A program made the position numbers and the translations under genes. The notes beneath the pieces were generated by a model. That model was not told the origin of the DNA, made no database searches, and worked only from the letters and a program-made list of their open reading frames with translations. From assembly GCA_021802585.1 (NCBI GenBank), contig JAJZRQ010000010.1, positions 1-58,442 on the forward strand: DNA of 58,442 nucleotides. The letters run 5' to 3'. This stretch comes from Chloroflexota bacterium. GTDB taxonomy: Bacteria > Chloroflexota > Limnocylindria > Limnocylindrales > CSP1-4. Positions 8,235 to 15,801 of this stretch are shown in pieces (position 1 is the first letter of the stretch; the number at the start of each line of letters is the position of its first letter).

Positions 8235-8944
8235 GCCACCTCTCCTGCCACCGCGGTCACACCGCGCGGCATCGTCACGTACTCCGGGACGAGGCTCGCC
8301 CGGTCGTCCTCGCCCGCGCGGAGGCGCGCCGCGCCGATCGCGAGGAGCGCCCGACCGAGTCCCGCCACCGCCGCCGCCCCGCGCGCCGACGCGTCGGCGG
8401 CCACGCGCCCGGCGAGGTCCACCGCGACGAGCGTCGCGCCGGGCGCGGGGTCGTCCTCCGCCGCCGGCGTCGCGTCCAGGGGGCCTGCCGGGACCGCGGC
8501 CAGGAGCGTCACCCGGCCAGCGCGGACGAGGTAGCGGCCGGCGGGACCGGCCGGGAGGAGGACCGCGACCGGCCGGTCCGGGCCGACTCCCGCGTCCTCC
8601 CGCGCCGCCGCCTCGAGCGAGGCCGCCGTCGGCACCCCGACGAGCGGAGCGCCCGCCGAGCGCGCGATCCCCCGTGCGGTCGCGATGCCGACGCGCAGGC
8701 CGGTGAAGCCGCCGGGCCCCGTGCCGACGACGACGCCGGCGAGGGAGCCGCTGCCCGGCCGCCCGACCCCGGCCCCCGCGAGGAGCCTCGCGATCCGCGC
8801 CAGCAGCTCCTCGGCGTGGCGGTGGCCCGCGTCCCACGCGTCGGCGGCGACGAGCGACCCGTCGGTGCGCCCGAGGGCGAGGGTCGCCCGCGCCGTCGCG
8901 GTGTCGATCGCGAGGACCGTGGCGCCCTGGCCGGCCGCGCTCAC
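8213..8944 (-). CDS. tsaB: tRNA threonylcarbamoyladenosine biosynthesis protein TsaB
   Basis: TsaB is the inactive ASKHA partner that dimerises with TsaD for t6A synthesis. The 243-residue protein opens with TVLAIDTATARATLAL and carries the family hallmark GTGPGGFTGLRVGIATARGIA (about a third in), followed by PLVGVPTAASLEA. The GTG start at 8944 overlaps the tsaE stop by four bases. The C-terminal half is Ala/Gly/Pro-rich and poorly conserved, as is common in the family. Confidence 0.92.
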   Translation of the reverse strand: MSAAGQGATVLAIDTATARATLALGRTDGSLVAADAWDAGHRHAEELLARIARLLAGAGVGRPGSGSLAGVVVGTGPGGFTGLRVGIATARGIARSAGAPLVGVPTAASLEAAAREDAGVGPDRPVAVLLPAGPAGRYLVRAGRVTLLAAVPAGPLDATPAAEDDPAPGATLVAVDLAGRVAADASARGAAAVAGLGRALLAIGAARLRAGEDDRASLVPEYVTMPRGVTAVAGEVAWSRGPR

Positions 8945-9411
8945 GGCAAGGCCCCCAGGAGGCGGGCATGGCGGGCGTCGGTCGCGCGGAGGACGAGCGT
9001 CCGCGGCTCGTCGCCAGCGCCGTCGATCGCGATCTCCAGGCGGCCGAGGGGGAGGGCCGCGCCGAGGCGGTCGGCCCACTCGACGACGGTGACCCCCTCG
9101 CCCGCGCGCTCGTCGAGGATGCCGGCGGCGAGGGCATCCTCCGCGCCCGCGATCCGGTAGCAGTCGACGTGGAAGAGCGGCAGCCGCCCGGCGTGCTCCG
9201 CGACGAGGACGAACGTCGGGGACGCCACCACGTCGCCGACCCCGAGGCCGCGGGCGATCCCCCGCGCGAGTTCCGTCTTCCCGGCGCCGAGCGGGCCGAC
9301 GAGGGCGATGACATCGCCGGCGGCCGCGGCCGCCCCGAGGCGCGCGCCGAGGGCACGCGTGGCGGCGGGGGAGGGGCTGGTCCGCCGGACGGCGGCGGGC
9401 GGCGAGGTCAT
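8941..9411 (-). CDS. tsaE: tRNA threonylcarbamoyladenosine biosynthesis ATPase TsaE
   Basis: TsaE is the small P-loop ATPase that resets the TsaB-TsaD complex. The 156-residue protein has Walker A GPLGAGKTEL (about 40-48), the family SPTFVLVAEH and the FHVDCYRI motif, and VVEWADRLG. It is the first gene of tsaE-tsaB-rimI-tsaD-rsmA-ispE. A hairpin lies upstream after the preceding gene. A weak TAGGCT -10-like hexamer (9424-9419) lies only about 8 nt before the ATG, so the message might be nearly leaderless; no convincing -35 is seen. Confidence 0.95.
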   Translation of the reverse strand: MTSPPAAVRRTSPSPAATRALGARLGAAAAAGDVIALVGPLGAGKTELARGIARGLGVGDVVASPTFVLVAEHAGRLPLFHVDCYRIAGAEDALAAGILDERAGEGVTVVEWADRLGAALPLGRLEIAIDGAGDEPRTLVLRATDARHARLLGALP

Positions 9412-9507
9412 CGAGCGGAGCCTACCGGAAGCGCAGGGCGCCGACGCCGCGCGTGCGCCGGCCGCGACGGCCGCGCCGCGCGGCGAAGGGGGCGACGCGT
9501 CGTCGAC

Positions 9508-9527
9508 CCGCCGGCGAGGGCCGGCGG
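9508..9527 (-). terminator. Hairpin after the 327-residue unknown gene
   Basis: A perfect 8-bp stem (CCGCCGGC / GCCGGCGG) with a 4-nt loop begins immediately after the TGA of the 9528-10511 gene. The following minus-strand sequence lacks a T-run, as in many very GC-rich genomes. It separates the mutL cassette from the tsa operon. The rest of the gap (9412-9507) holds only GC-rich sequence and the weak -10-like site before tsaE. Confidence 0.5.
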
Positions 9528-10511
9528 TCAGGCGAACCGCTCCAGGTCACCGAGGGGGACGACGACCTCCCGGCCGTCGTCGAGGCGCACGCGGGCAGCC
9601 TCCGTCGCGACGCCGGCGGTGAGTCGGCGCGGGCCTGCGAGCGCGAGGAATCGCCCGTCGCCCCCGGCCTCCGGACCGGTGCGGATGCGGACCCGGTCCG
9701 GGGCGGGCCGCGGCAGCGCCGTCGCCGGCCCCCCGTGGACGAGGAGGGGCGGGTCGGCGACGAGCCCGACCGGGGAGCCGGCGAGAGCGGCGAGGAGATC
9801 GCGCAGCGGCCCGGCGAGCGCCCGCCGGAGGTACCCCTCGACGACGAGGACGGGGAACGCGGCGAGGCGGTGGATGCCGGCCCGCTGGCGCGCCTCGGAC
9901 GCCTCCACGTCGCGGCGGTCGCGCTCCGCCAGCGAGGGGACAACCGCGCCGGCGATCCCCATCGCCCGGGCCCGGGTCAGCGTCTCCGCATCGGCCCGGC
10001 CGGAGAACACGACGATCGCGCCGGCATGGGCAACGTCGAGCGGCAGGCGCCCCTCCCCATCGCCCGGGAGGAGGACGAGCCGCCCGTGCCCCGGGTCCCC
10101 GAGGAGCGCCGAGCCCGGAATCCCGACCCCGTCGAGCTCGAGCTCGATCGCCGCGCCGGGACGGACCGCCGTGACCCGCCCGGCCGCGGGCGCCGTGACG
10201 AGGTCGAGGTGGGGCCCGGTGGCGACCCGCCGCCGCCCGCCATGGGAGAAGAGGACCTCGCCAGCCGCGACCGAGCCTCGACGGCCGTGCTCGGCGGCGA
10301 CCCACGACCCCGGCTGCGCCGGCACCGCCCGCACGTCCCGCTCCTCGACCTCCTCGAGCCGCGGGTCGCGAACGCGCTCGGCGAGGAGGTCCCCGGCGAC
10401 GACGAAGGCGCCCGCGGTCGTGACGACGCGGTCGCCCGGCTCGAGCGCGATCCGGACGACCGGCCGCTCGACGAGGAGGCGCCGCGCGGGGACGAGCGCG
10501 AGCCCGGTCAT
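9528..10511 (-). CDS. Conserved-looking hypothetical paired with MutL
   Basis: A 327-residue soluble protein of unrecognised function. Three parts can be guessed. Residues 1-120 are strand-rich, with VRIALEPGDRVVTTAG and APAAGRVTAVRPGAAIELEL, resembling barrel-sandwich (lipoyl/RnfC-like) folds but lacking a biotinyl-lysine motif. A middle alpha/beta part has AGAIVVFSGRADAETLTRARAMGIAGAVVPSL cut by helices. A C-terminal SH3/KOW-like strand set has VRLDDGREVVVPLGDLERF. No cysteine, signal or membrane segment is seen. Its ATG overlaps the mutL stop (ATGA), so the two are translated together and probably act together. It is the last gene of its transcript, ahead of a hairpin. Confidence 0.75.
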   Translation of the reverse strand: MTGLALVPARRLLVERPVVRIALEPGDRVVTTAGAFVVAGDLLAERVRDPRLEEVEERDVRAVPAQPGSWVAAEHGRRGSVAAGEVLFSHGGRRRVATGPHLDLVTAPAAGRVTAVRPGAAIELELDGVGIPGSALLGDPGHGRLVLLPGDGEGRLPLDVAHAGAIVVFSGRADAETLTRARAMGIAGAVVPSLAERDRRDVEASEARQRAGIHRLAAFPVLVVEGYLRRALAGPLRDLLAALAGSPVGLVADPPLLVHGGPATALPRPAPDRVRIRTGPEAGGDGRFLALAGPRRLTAGVATEAARVRLDDGREVVVPLGDLERFA

Positions 10512-12124
10512 CGATCGTGCTCCGGCCAGAGCGCCGCCTCCCAGCGGCCGAGGAGCCCGCGCCGCTCGTCCGGGCGATCGGGGAGGTGGAGCGGGTCGCC
10601 ACGCAGGTCGACGACGAGGCCGGCGAGGCCGCCCGTCGCGGGGGCGGCGAACCGGCGGCCCCGGGCCCCGAGGTCCGCCGTCCCCCGGAAGGCGAGGGTC
10701 GCCGCGCCCGCCTGGCCGGGCGGCAGGTCGACGAGGGCGAGCCGTCCGCCGGCGAGCTCGACCTCCACGGTCGCGTCGCCGCCGACGACGCGGAGGTGCC
10801 CGGCCTGGCGCCCGCCGCGGACGCCGCGCGCGACGGCGAGGGTGCCGAGCGGCACGAGGGCGTCGGGGACGAGGTCACGGAGGACTGCCGTCCGCTCGAC
10901 GGCGTCCTCGATCGTGCCGAGCGGGCCGAGCAGGCGGGCCGCGTCGAGCGCGACCTGGACGACCCCCGGCCGTCGGACGGCGTCCGCGAGAACGAGGAGC
11001 GCGGCCGGCGCCGGGATCGACGACCAGGCGCCCCCCGCGAGGACGACGAGGTCGGGGGCCGGGCCGCCGAGCTCGGCGTCGGTCGCCTCGACGAGCCGCT
11101 CGACGGAGGCGCGGAGCGCCGCCGCCCGGAGGAGCGGCCCGTCGCCGCCCCCCTCGGCCCACGGGGCGAGGCGCAGCTCGGCGAGGCGGTCGCGGAGGCG
11201 CGCCCGGTCGATCGGGAGCGTCGTCCAGCCCTCGACGCGGTCGACGGCGGCCTCGTCGGCGAGGCCGAGGAGGGCCGATGGGACCTCGCGAGCCGCGACA
11301 CGCGCGGCCTCGCCCGGCGCCCCGGCCGGCTCCGCCCGGACTCGGAGCGCGCCGCTCATCCCGACCTCGAGGAGCTCGACCCGGAGGTCGAGGACCCCGG
11401 CGAGCGTCGCGGCCGCGACGACGAGAGCCTGGCGCGGGTCGCCCGGGCCCGCCCGCCGGGCGGCGAGGATAGCGCGGAGGTCGGCCGACGGGTCGCCGTG
11501 CGGCCGCGGCACCGTCACGACGTCGGTCGCGAGCGGGAAGTCGGAGGCCCGACCGGCCGCCGCGCCGACGAGGACGACCGGCAGGTCGGGCCGCCGCTCG
11601 GCCGCGCCCGCCGCGAGGGCGACGATCTCGCCGAGGAGGTCGCGCTCCTCGGCGGACGGCGGGTCGCCGGTCCCGACGAGGAGCATCGCGACCCCGGGTC
11701 GTGTCGCGCGGCGGAGCATCGCGAGCGCGTCGTCCCGCTGGGCGCTCGCGCCGCTCGTCCGCCAGCCCGCGGCCGCGGCGTCCGCCTCGAGGAGCCGGCG
11801 CGTCGCGTCGGTCGCGGCAAGGACGGCCGCGTGCGGCGCCGGGCTGCCGGTCGCCTCGATCCGCGGCGGCGCCGCGGACCGGGCATCGAGGCCCATCTCG
11901 GCGGCGAGGTCGGGGTCGAGGTCCCGCGCCCGCTCGACGAGGAGTTCGACGAGGGCGGCGGGATCCGCGCCGGCGGGGACGGCCGCCGCCGCGACGAGGC
12001 GCCACCGTCGGTCGACCCGACCGACGAGCGCTGCGGCGCACGTCGCGGTGCCGCGGTCGAGGGTCGCGAACGCCGCCGCCGGTGGAGGCCCCGCGGCGCC
12101 GGCCGGGGCCGCCGCGTCGGTCAC
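10508..12124 (-). CDS. MutL/GlmL-type ASKHA protein (glutamate mutase L family)
   Basis: A 538-residue protein resembling MutL (GlmL), the chaperone-like ATPase found between the two subunits of coenzyme-B12 glutamate mutase in clostridia. Seen: an ASKHA phosphate-1 type motif LDRGTAT (about 22-28) and, in the C-terminal third, VVLAGGAWSSIPAPAALLVLADAVRRPGVVQVALDAARLLGPLGTIED, the strongest family-like stretch. The GTG start overlaps the preceding stop by four bases. No mutase S or E subunit is in the window, so it is an orphan; known MutL function cannot simply be transferred. It is flanked by two unnamed genes in a coupled cassette. Confidence 0.8.
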   Translation of the reverse strand: MTDAAAPAGAAGPPPAAAFATLDRGTATCAAALVGRVDRRWRLVAAAAVPAGADPAALVELLVERARDLDPDLAAEMGLDARSAAPPRIEATGSPAPHAAVLAATDATRRLLEADAAAAGWRTSGASAQRDDALAMLRRATRPGVAMLLVGTGDPPSAEERDLLGEIVALAAGAAERRPDLPVVLVGAAAGRASDFPLATDVVTVPRPHGDPSADLRAILAARRAGPGDPRQALVVAAATLAGVLDLRVELLEVGMSGALRVRAEPAGAPGEAARVAAREVPSALLGLADEAAVDRVEGWTTLPIDRARLRDRLAELRLAPWAEGGGDGPLLRAAALRASVERLVEATDAELGGPAPDLVVLAGGAWSSIPAPAALLVLADAVRRPGVVQVALDAARLLGPLGTIEDAVERTAVLRDLVPDALVPLGTLAVARGVRGGRQAGHLRVVGGDATVEVELAGGRLALVDLPPGQAGAATLAFRGTADLGARGRRFAAPATGGLAGLVVDLRGDPLHLPDRPDERRGLLGRWEAALWPEHDR

Positions 12125-12417
12125 GCGTCCCAGCTCGTCAGCTCGTCGAGCTCCTCGAGCCGGTCGATCAGCTGCTCGATCCCGATCTCGTCGGCGAGGA
12201 TCTCGCGCGCGGGCGAGTCCTCGCCGCCGAAGAGCCGGCGCAGGACGGGGTCGAAGAAGAGCATCGCGCTGCCCGGCAGCGATCCATCGGGCATCGACGC
12301 CTGGAGGAAGTGGACGGCGGGCCCCGCCATCCCGTGGAGGAGGATCTCGCGCGCGACCTCCTCGACGAGCTCGGCGCGGCGCTCGGGGGTCGGCAGCCCG
12401 CCTGCGAGGCCGGTCAC
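12121..12417 (-). CDS. Small helical hypothetical protein upstream of MutL
   Basis: A 98-residue, probably all-helical soluble protein that I do not recognise. It reads as two helical parts around a loop: an N-terminal ERRAELVEEVAREILLHGMAGPAVHFLQASMP, a central SAMLFFDPVLRRLFGG, and an acidic C-terminal EIGIEQLIDRLEELDELTSWDA. The GTG start overlaps the macro-gene stop (GTGA) and its own stop overlaps the mutL start in the same way, so it is a coupled middle gene. The hydrophobic FLQA/AMLFF stretches look more like an amphipathic surface than a membrane span. Longer in-frame starts would overlap the macro gene. Confidence 0.65.
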   Translation of the reverse strand: MTGLAGGLPTPERRAELVEEVAREILLHGMAGPAVHFLQASMPDGSLPGSAMLFFDPVLRRLFGGEDSPAREILADEIGIEQLIDRLEELDELTSWDA

Positions 12418-12947
12418 GCGGGACCGCCCGAGGCGGACGGTGCGCCGGCCGCGGCGAGCGCCGCGCGGAACGCCTCGTAGGCCGCCGCCCCGCGGAGGGC
12501 GAAGGTCACCGTCCGGAGCTGGGGCAGCCGGGTCATCCCGGCTCGCACCGCCTCGACGGTGATCCGGGCGGCCTCGGCGAGGGGGAAGCCGCCGACGCCG
12601 GTCCCGAGGGCGGGGATCGCGAGCGTCTCGACGCCGAGCTCGCGGGCGCGCGCCATTGCGCTCCGGACCGCCCGCTCGATCGCCGCGGCGTCCGTGCCGC
12701 GACGGTGGTCGAGGGAGACGGCGTGGATGACCCACCGCGCGGCGAGGTCCCCGCCCGGGGTCACGACCGCGTCGCCGATCGCGACGGGGCCCTGGCGGAC
12801 GGCGGCGAACTCGATCTCGTCCCCGCCGCGGCGCTTGATCGCGCCGGCGACGCCCGTCGACATCCAGAGGCTCAGGTTCGCGGGGCTCACGATCGCGTCC
12901 ACCTCGAGGTCGCAGATGTCGCCGTTCCAGAGCGCGAGCTGCGCCAT
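12414..12947 (-). CDS. Macro domain protein
   Basis: A 177-residue stand-alone macro domain. Seen: WNGDICDLEVDAIVSPAN with the conserved Asp and Asn of the ADP-ribose pocket, STGVAGAIKRRGGDEI, VIHAV, and the loop IPALGTGVGGFP. Such proteins bind ADP-ribose or O-acetyl-ADP-ribose and many are hydrolases removing ADP-ribose. The start ATG lies 61 bp inside the end of alr in another frame, a long overlap for this compact region; the first strand (LALWNGDI) needs this start. Its stop overlaps the next gene start (GTGA). Confidence 0.88.
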   Translation of the reverse strand: MAQLALWNGDICDLEVDAIVSPANLSLWMSTGVAGAIKRRGGDEIEFAAVRQGPVAIGDAVVTPGGDLAARWVIHAVSLDHRRGTDAAAIERAVRSAMARARELGVETLAIPALGTGVGGFPLAEAARITVEAVRAGMTRLPQLRTVTFALRGAAAYEAFRAALAAAGAPSASGGPA

Positions 12948-14224
12948 GACCCCCGTTCCTCGACGAGCGTGCGCATGCCGACCGGCACGGCGCCGGCAGT
13001 GTACACCCGGGGCATCCGCCGAGACATCGTCGCGACGACCTCCCACGTGATCGTGGTGCGGCCCTGCGCCAGCTCCGCGGCGGTGATCTCGTCGGGGCCC
13101 TGGGGGCCGAGGAGGACGAACTCGTCGGCGACCGAGACCGGCGGCCCCGGGACGTCGGTGACGTCGGCCATGACGGCGTCCATCGCGACGTTCCCGACGA
13201 GTGGGACGCGGGTCCCCCGGACGAGCGCCGCGGCGCGGTTCGAGACGGCCCGCGGCCAGCCGTCGGCGTAGCCGAGGGGGAGCGTCGCGATCCGGCTCGG
13301 GCGGGCGGTCACGAACGTCGGGCCGTAGCTCACCCCCTCCCCGGCCGGGACGTCGGCGACCCGGATCGGGTGCGCCCGGAGCGAGAGGACGGGACGGAGC
13401 CCGGCGTGGATCCCGACGGCCGCCGCCCCGATCGGGACGCCGTCCGGCGCGATCCCGTAGACGGCGAGGCCCACCCGCAGCCCATCGAAGACGGGGTGCT
13501 CGCCGGCGACGAGGCGGTCGACGGCGAGGAGGCCCCCCGAGGCGAGGATGTGGCGGTGCGGGATGACGACCCCCGCCTCGCGGAGCGTCTCGACCGCGGC
13601 CGCGAAGCGGGCCACCTGGCCGTCGGTCCGGGCGCGGTCGGCGGGCGCCTGGAGGTGCGACCACGCCCCCCGGAGCGCCGCGCCCGGGACGCGCGCGACG
13701 AGGCGGCCAGCGGCGACGGCCTCGGGAACGGTGAGGCCGTCGCGCCCGAGGCCCGTCTCGAGAGCGACCTGGACGCCGAGGCCCGGCATCGCGCGCCGGG
13801 CCCGCCGGCCGGCGGCCGCGTACGCGTCGAGGGCGCGCCCGAGGAGGCCGGCGTCGCCGGCCGCCACCTCGATTCCCCGCCGCGCCGCCAGGGGGGCGGC
13901 GTCGGGCGGCACCTGGAACAGGACGAGGATCGGGGCCGCGATCCCCCCGGCCCGGAGCTCGAGCGCCTCGTCGAGCGTCGCGACACAGAGCCCGCGGGCG
14001 CCGGCGGCGAGTGCAGCGTGGGCCACGGGGACCGCCCCGTGCCCATACGCGTCGGCCTTGACGACGACCTCGAGCGTCGTCGTCGGAGGGAGCGCCGCGC
14101 GGATCGCCGCGACATTCCCGGCGAGCCGGTCGAGGTCGATCTCGAGCCACGCCGTGCGGGGCAGCGACGGCAGGCCCGCGGCCCGGAGCCGGCTCGCGAT
14201 CCCTTCCTCGGCCGGGTGGGTCAC
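12887..14224 (-). CDS. alr: Alanine racemase
   Basis: Alr is the PLP enzyme making D-alanine for peptidoglycan. The 445-residue protein shows the PLP lysine in VVKADAYGHG (K56), the second catalytic Tyr in GVSYGPTFV, and VGNVAMDAVMADVTD. Length is larger than the usual 360-390 because of an N-terminal Ala/Glu-rich lead and about 30 extra C-terminal residues read through the start of the macro gene. The GTG at 14224 overlaps the nnrD stop (GTGA). Confidence 0.94.
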   Translation of the reverse strand: MTHPAEEGIASRLRAAGLPSLPRTAWLEIDLDRLAGNVAAIRAALPPTTTLEVVVKADAYGHGAVPVAHAALAAGARGLCVATLDEALELRAGGIAAPILVLFQVPPDAAPLAARRGIEVAAGDAGLLGRALDAYAAAGRRARRAMPGLGVQVALETGLGRDGLTVPEAVAAGRLVARVPGAALRGAWSHLQAPADRARTDGQVARFAAAVETLREAGVVIPHRHILASGGLLAVDRLVAGEHPVFDGLRVGLAVYGIAPDGVPIGAAAVGIHAGLRPVLSLRAHPIRVADVPAGEGVSYGPTFVTARPSRIATLPLGYADGWPRAVSNRAAALVRGTRVPLVGNVAMDAVMADVTDVPGPPVSVADEFVLLGPQGPDEITAAELAQGRTTITWEVVATMSRRMPRVYTAGAVPVGMRTLVEERGSWRSSRSGTATSATSRWTRS

Positions 14225-15198
14225 CGGACGCCGGCGCCGGGCGGGCCGCCCTCGCCCCCGCCGGAACCGCCGGCCCCCGCGAGGCCGGCGAGGCGACGAC
14301 GCGCGAGGGCCACCTCCAGCGGCAGGTCGCCGGCGAGGATCCCCGCGTCGCCGAGGCGGGCCCGGACCGCCTCGCCGGCCATGCCGTGAAGGTGGACGCC
14401 GAGGCGGGCGGCCGCGTACGGGGCAAGGCCCTGGGCGAGGAGCGCCCCGATCGTGCCGGCGAGGACGTCGCCGGTGCCCCCCGTCGCGAGCCCCGGGTTC
14501 GCGAACGGGGCGACCGCGAGCGACCCGTCCGGCGCGGCGACGACGGTGTGGGCGCCCTTGAGGACGAGGACGTGGCCCCATGTCGCGGCCGCGTCGAGGG
14601 CCGCCTCGGAGCGGGCCGCGTCGTCGGCGTTGAGGTCCCCGTCGGAGCCGGGCGAGATGCCCGACGCCGCGCGGAGCCGGGCGAACTCGCCGGCATGGGG
14701 CGTGAGGACCGACGGGCGGCGCACGCCCTCCCACCAGCCGTCCTCCGCGGCGAGCGTCCGGAGCGCCTCCGCGTCGACGACCGCCGCGCAGGCGTCCTCG
14801 CCGGCCGCCGGGCCGAGGATCCCGCGGACGAGGTCACCGATCGCGAGCGACGGCCGGAGGCCCGGCCCGACGACGAGGGCGTCATGGTCGTGGTCGAGGA
14901 TCCGGGCGAGTGCCGGCTCGGGGTCCACCTCCTCGACGTCGTCCTCGACGAGCGGCATCGTCGTCGCCTCGACGACCTTCGCCGCGAAGAGCGGCTGGAG
15001 CGACTCCGGGACGGCGAGCGTCACGAGCCCGGCGCCGGCGCGGCCGGCGGCCTGGCAGACGAGGAGAGCGGCCCCCGCGTAGTCGAGGGAGCCGGCCACG
15101 ACGAGGAGCTTCCCGAACGTCCCCTTGTGGCCGCGCTCCGGGCGGGGCGGCAGGAGGGCGGCGGCGAGCCGATCGTCGAGCCGCTCGACATCAGCCAT
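14221..15198 (-). CDS. nnrD: ADP-dependent NAD(P)H-hydrate dehydratase
   Basis: NnrD dehydrates S-NAD(P)HX back to NAD(P)H, a metabolite-repair step. The 325-residue ribokinase-like protein shows ERGHKGTFGKLLVVAGSLDYAGAALL at the N-terminus, LVVGPGL, VLTPHAGEFARL, LVLKGAHTVVAAPDG and the nucleotide-binding NPGLATGGTGDVLAG. The N-terminal epimerase half (NnrE/YjeF_N) seen fused in many bacteria is absent. Start ATG 15198 is chosen over a longer frame because family similarity begins just after it and a GGGAGG precedes it. It overlaps acpS by 8 bp. Confidence 0.9.
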   Translation of the reverse strand: MADVERLDDRLAAALLPPRPERGHKGTFGKLLVVAGSLDYAGAALLVCQAAGRAGAGLVTLAVPESLQPLFAAKVVEATTMPLVEDDVEEVDPEPALARILDHDHDALVVGPGLRPSLAIGDLVRGILGPAAGEDACAAVVDAEALRTLAAEDGWWEGVRRPSVLTPHAGEFARLRAASGISPGSDGDLNADDAARSEAALDAAATWGHVLVLKGAHTVVAAPDGSLAVAPFANPGLATGGTGDVLAGTIGALLAQGLAPYAAARLGVHLHGMAGEAVRARLGDAGILAGDLPLEVALARRRLAGLAGAGGSGGGEGGPPGAGVR

Positions 15199-15796
15199 CG
15201 GCGGCCTCCCGCGGGGCGTCGCCGCGCCCCGCGTCGACGACGGCGGGCCGGGAGCCCGCGCTCGGCCGCCCCGCGCTCGGGCCCTCGAGGGCGGCCGCCT
15301 CGATGGCCAGCTCCCGGAGCCGCTCAACGCGGCGGGCAAGGGCGGCCTCACGCTCGTCGAGGCGCGCCTCGATGTCCGGCGGGAAGACGTACCGCCCCCC
15401 GGCGCGGCGAACGCCGAACGCGATCGCCAACGCGTACTCTCGCTCGTGCGTGATGCTGACGGCGACGCGCGCGACGCCGAGCTGGTCGGCCCGGGCGGCT
15501 GCGCGGCCGTGGAGGCGGACGGCCGGCTGGCCGGTCGGCAGCCGCTCGATCTCGATCTCGCGCCAGCCGATCCCGTGGACGCCGAGGCCGAGGACCTTGC
15601 TCACGGCCTCTTTCGCGGCCCACCGCCCGGCGAACGTCTCGGAACGGCCCCGGACGTAGCGCGCCTCGCCGGGGGTGAGGACCCGCGCGACGAAGCGGTC
15701 CCCGAAGCGCGCGAGGGCGGCGCGGATCCGGTCGACGCGGACGATGTCGAGGCCGATCTCGGCCGTTCCCTCGGGAGCGGGCGGCGTCGCATCCAC
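15191..15796 (-). CDS. acpS: Holo-[acyl-carrier-protein] synthase with C-terminal extension
   Basis: AcpS attaches 4-phosphopantetheine from CoA to acyl carrier protein. The AcpS core (about residues 12-130) shows IGLDIVRVDRI with the metal Asp, RWAAKEAVSKVLG with the catalytic Glu/Lys, and VAVSITHEREYALAIAFG. The protein is 201 residues, against about 125 for the family: roughly 70 extra C-terminal residues begin at GGRYVFPPDIEARL and form a charged, likely coiled-coil segment. The GTG start lies 5 bp after glmS; the same acpS-nnrD-alr order occurs in many Gram-positive-type genomes. Confidence 0.9.
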   Translation of the reverse strand: MDATPPAPEGTAEIGLDIVRVDRIRAALARFGDRFVARVLTPGEARYVRGRSETFAGRWAAKEAVSKVLGLGVHGIGWREIEIERLPTGQPAVRLHGRAAARADQLGVARVAVSITHEREYALAIAFGVRRAGGRYVFPPDIEARLDEREAALARRVERLRELAIEAAALEGPSAGRPSAGSRPAVVDAGRGDAPREAADG

Positions 15797-15801
15797 GGCG
15801 C

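Noticed and set aside
12998-13003. TACACT upstream of the macro-domain gene
   Set aside because: It lies within alr coding sequence, has no -35 partner at proper spacing, and the TGn extension is absent.
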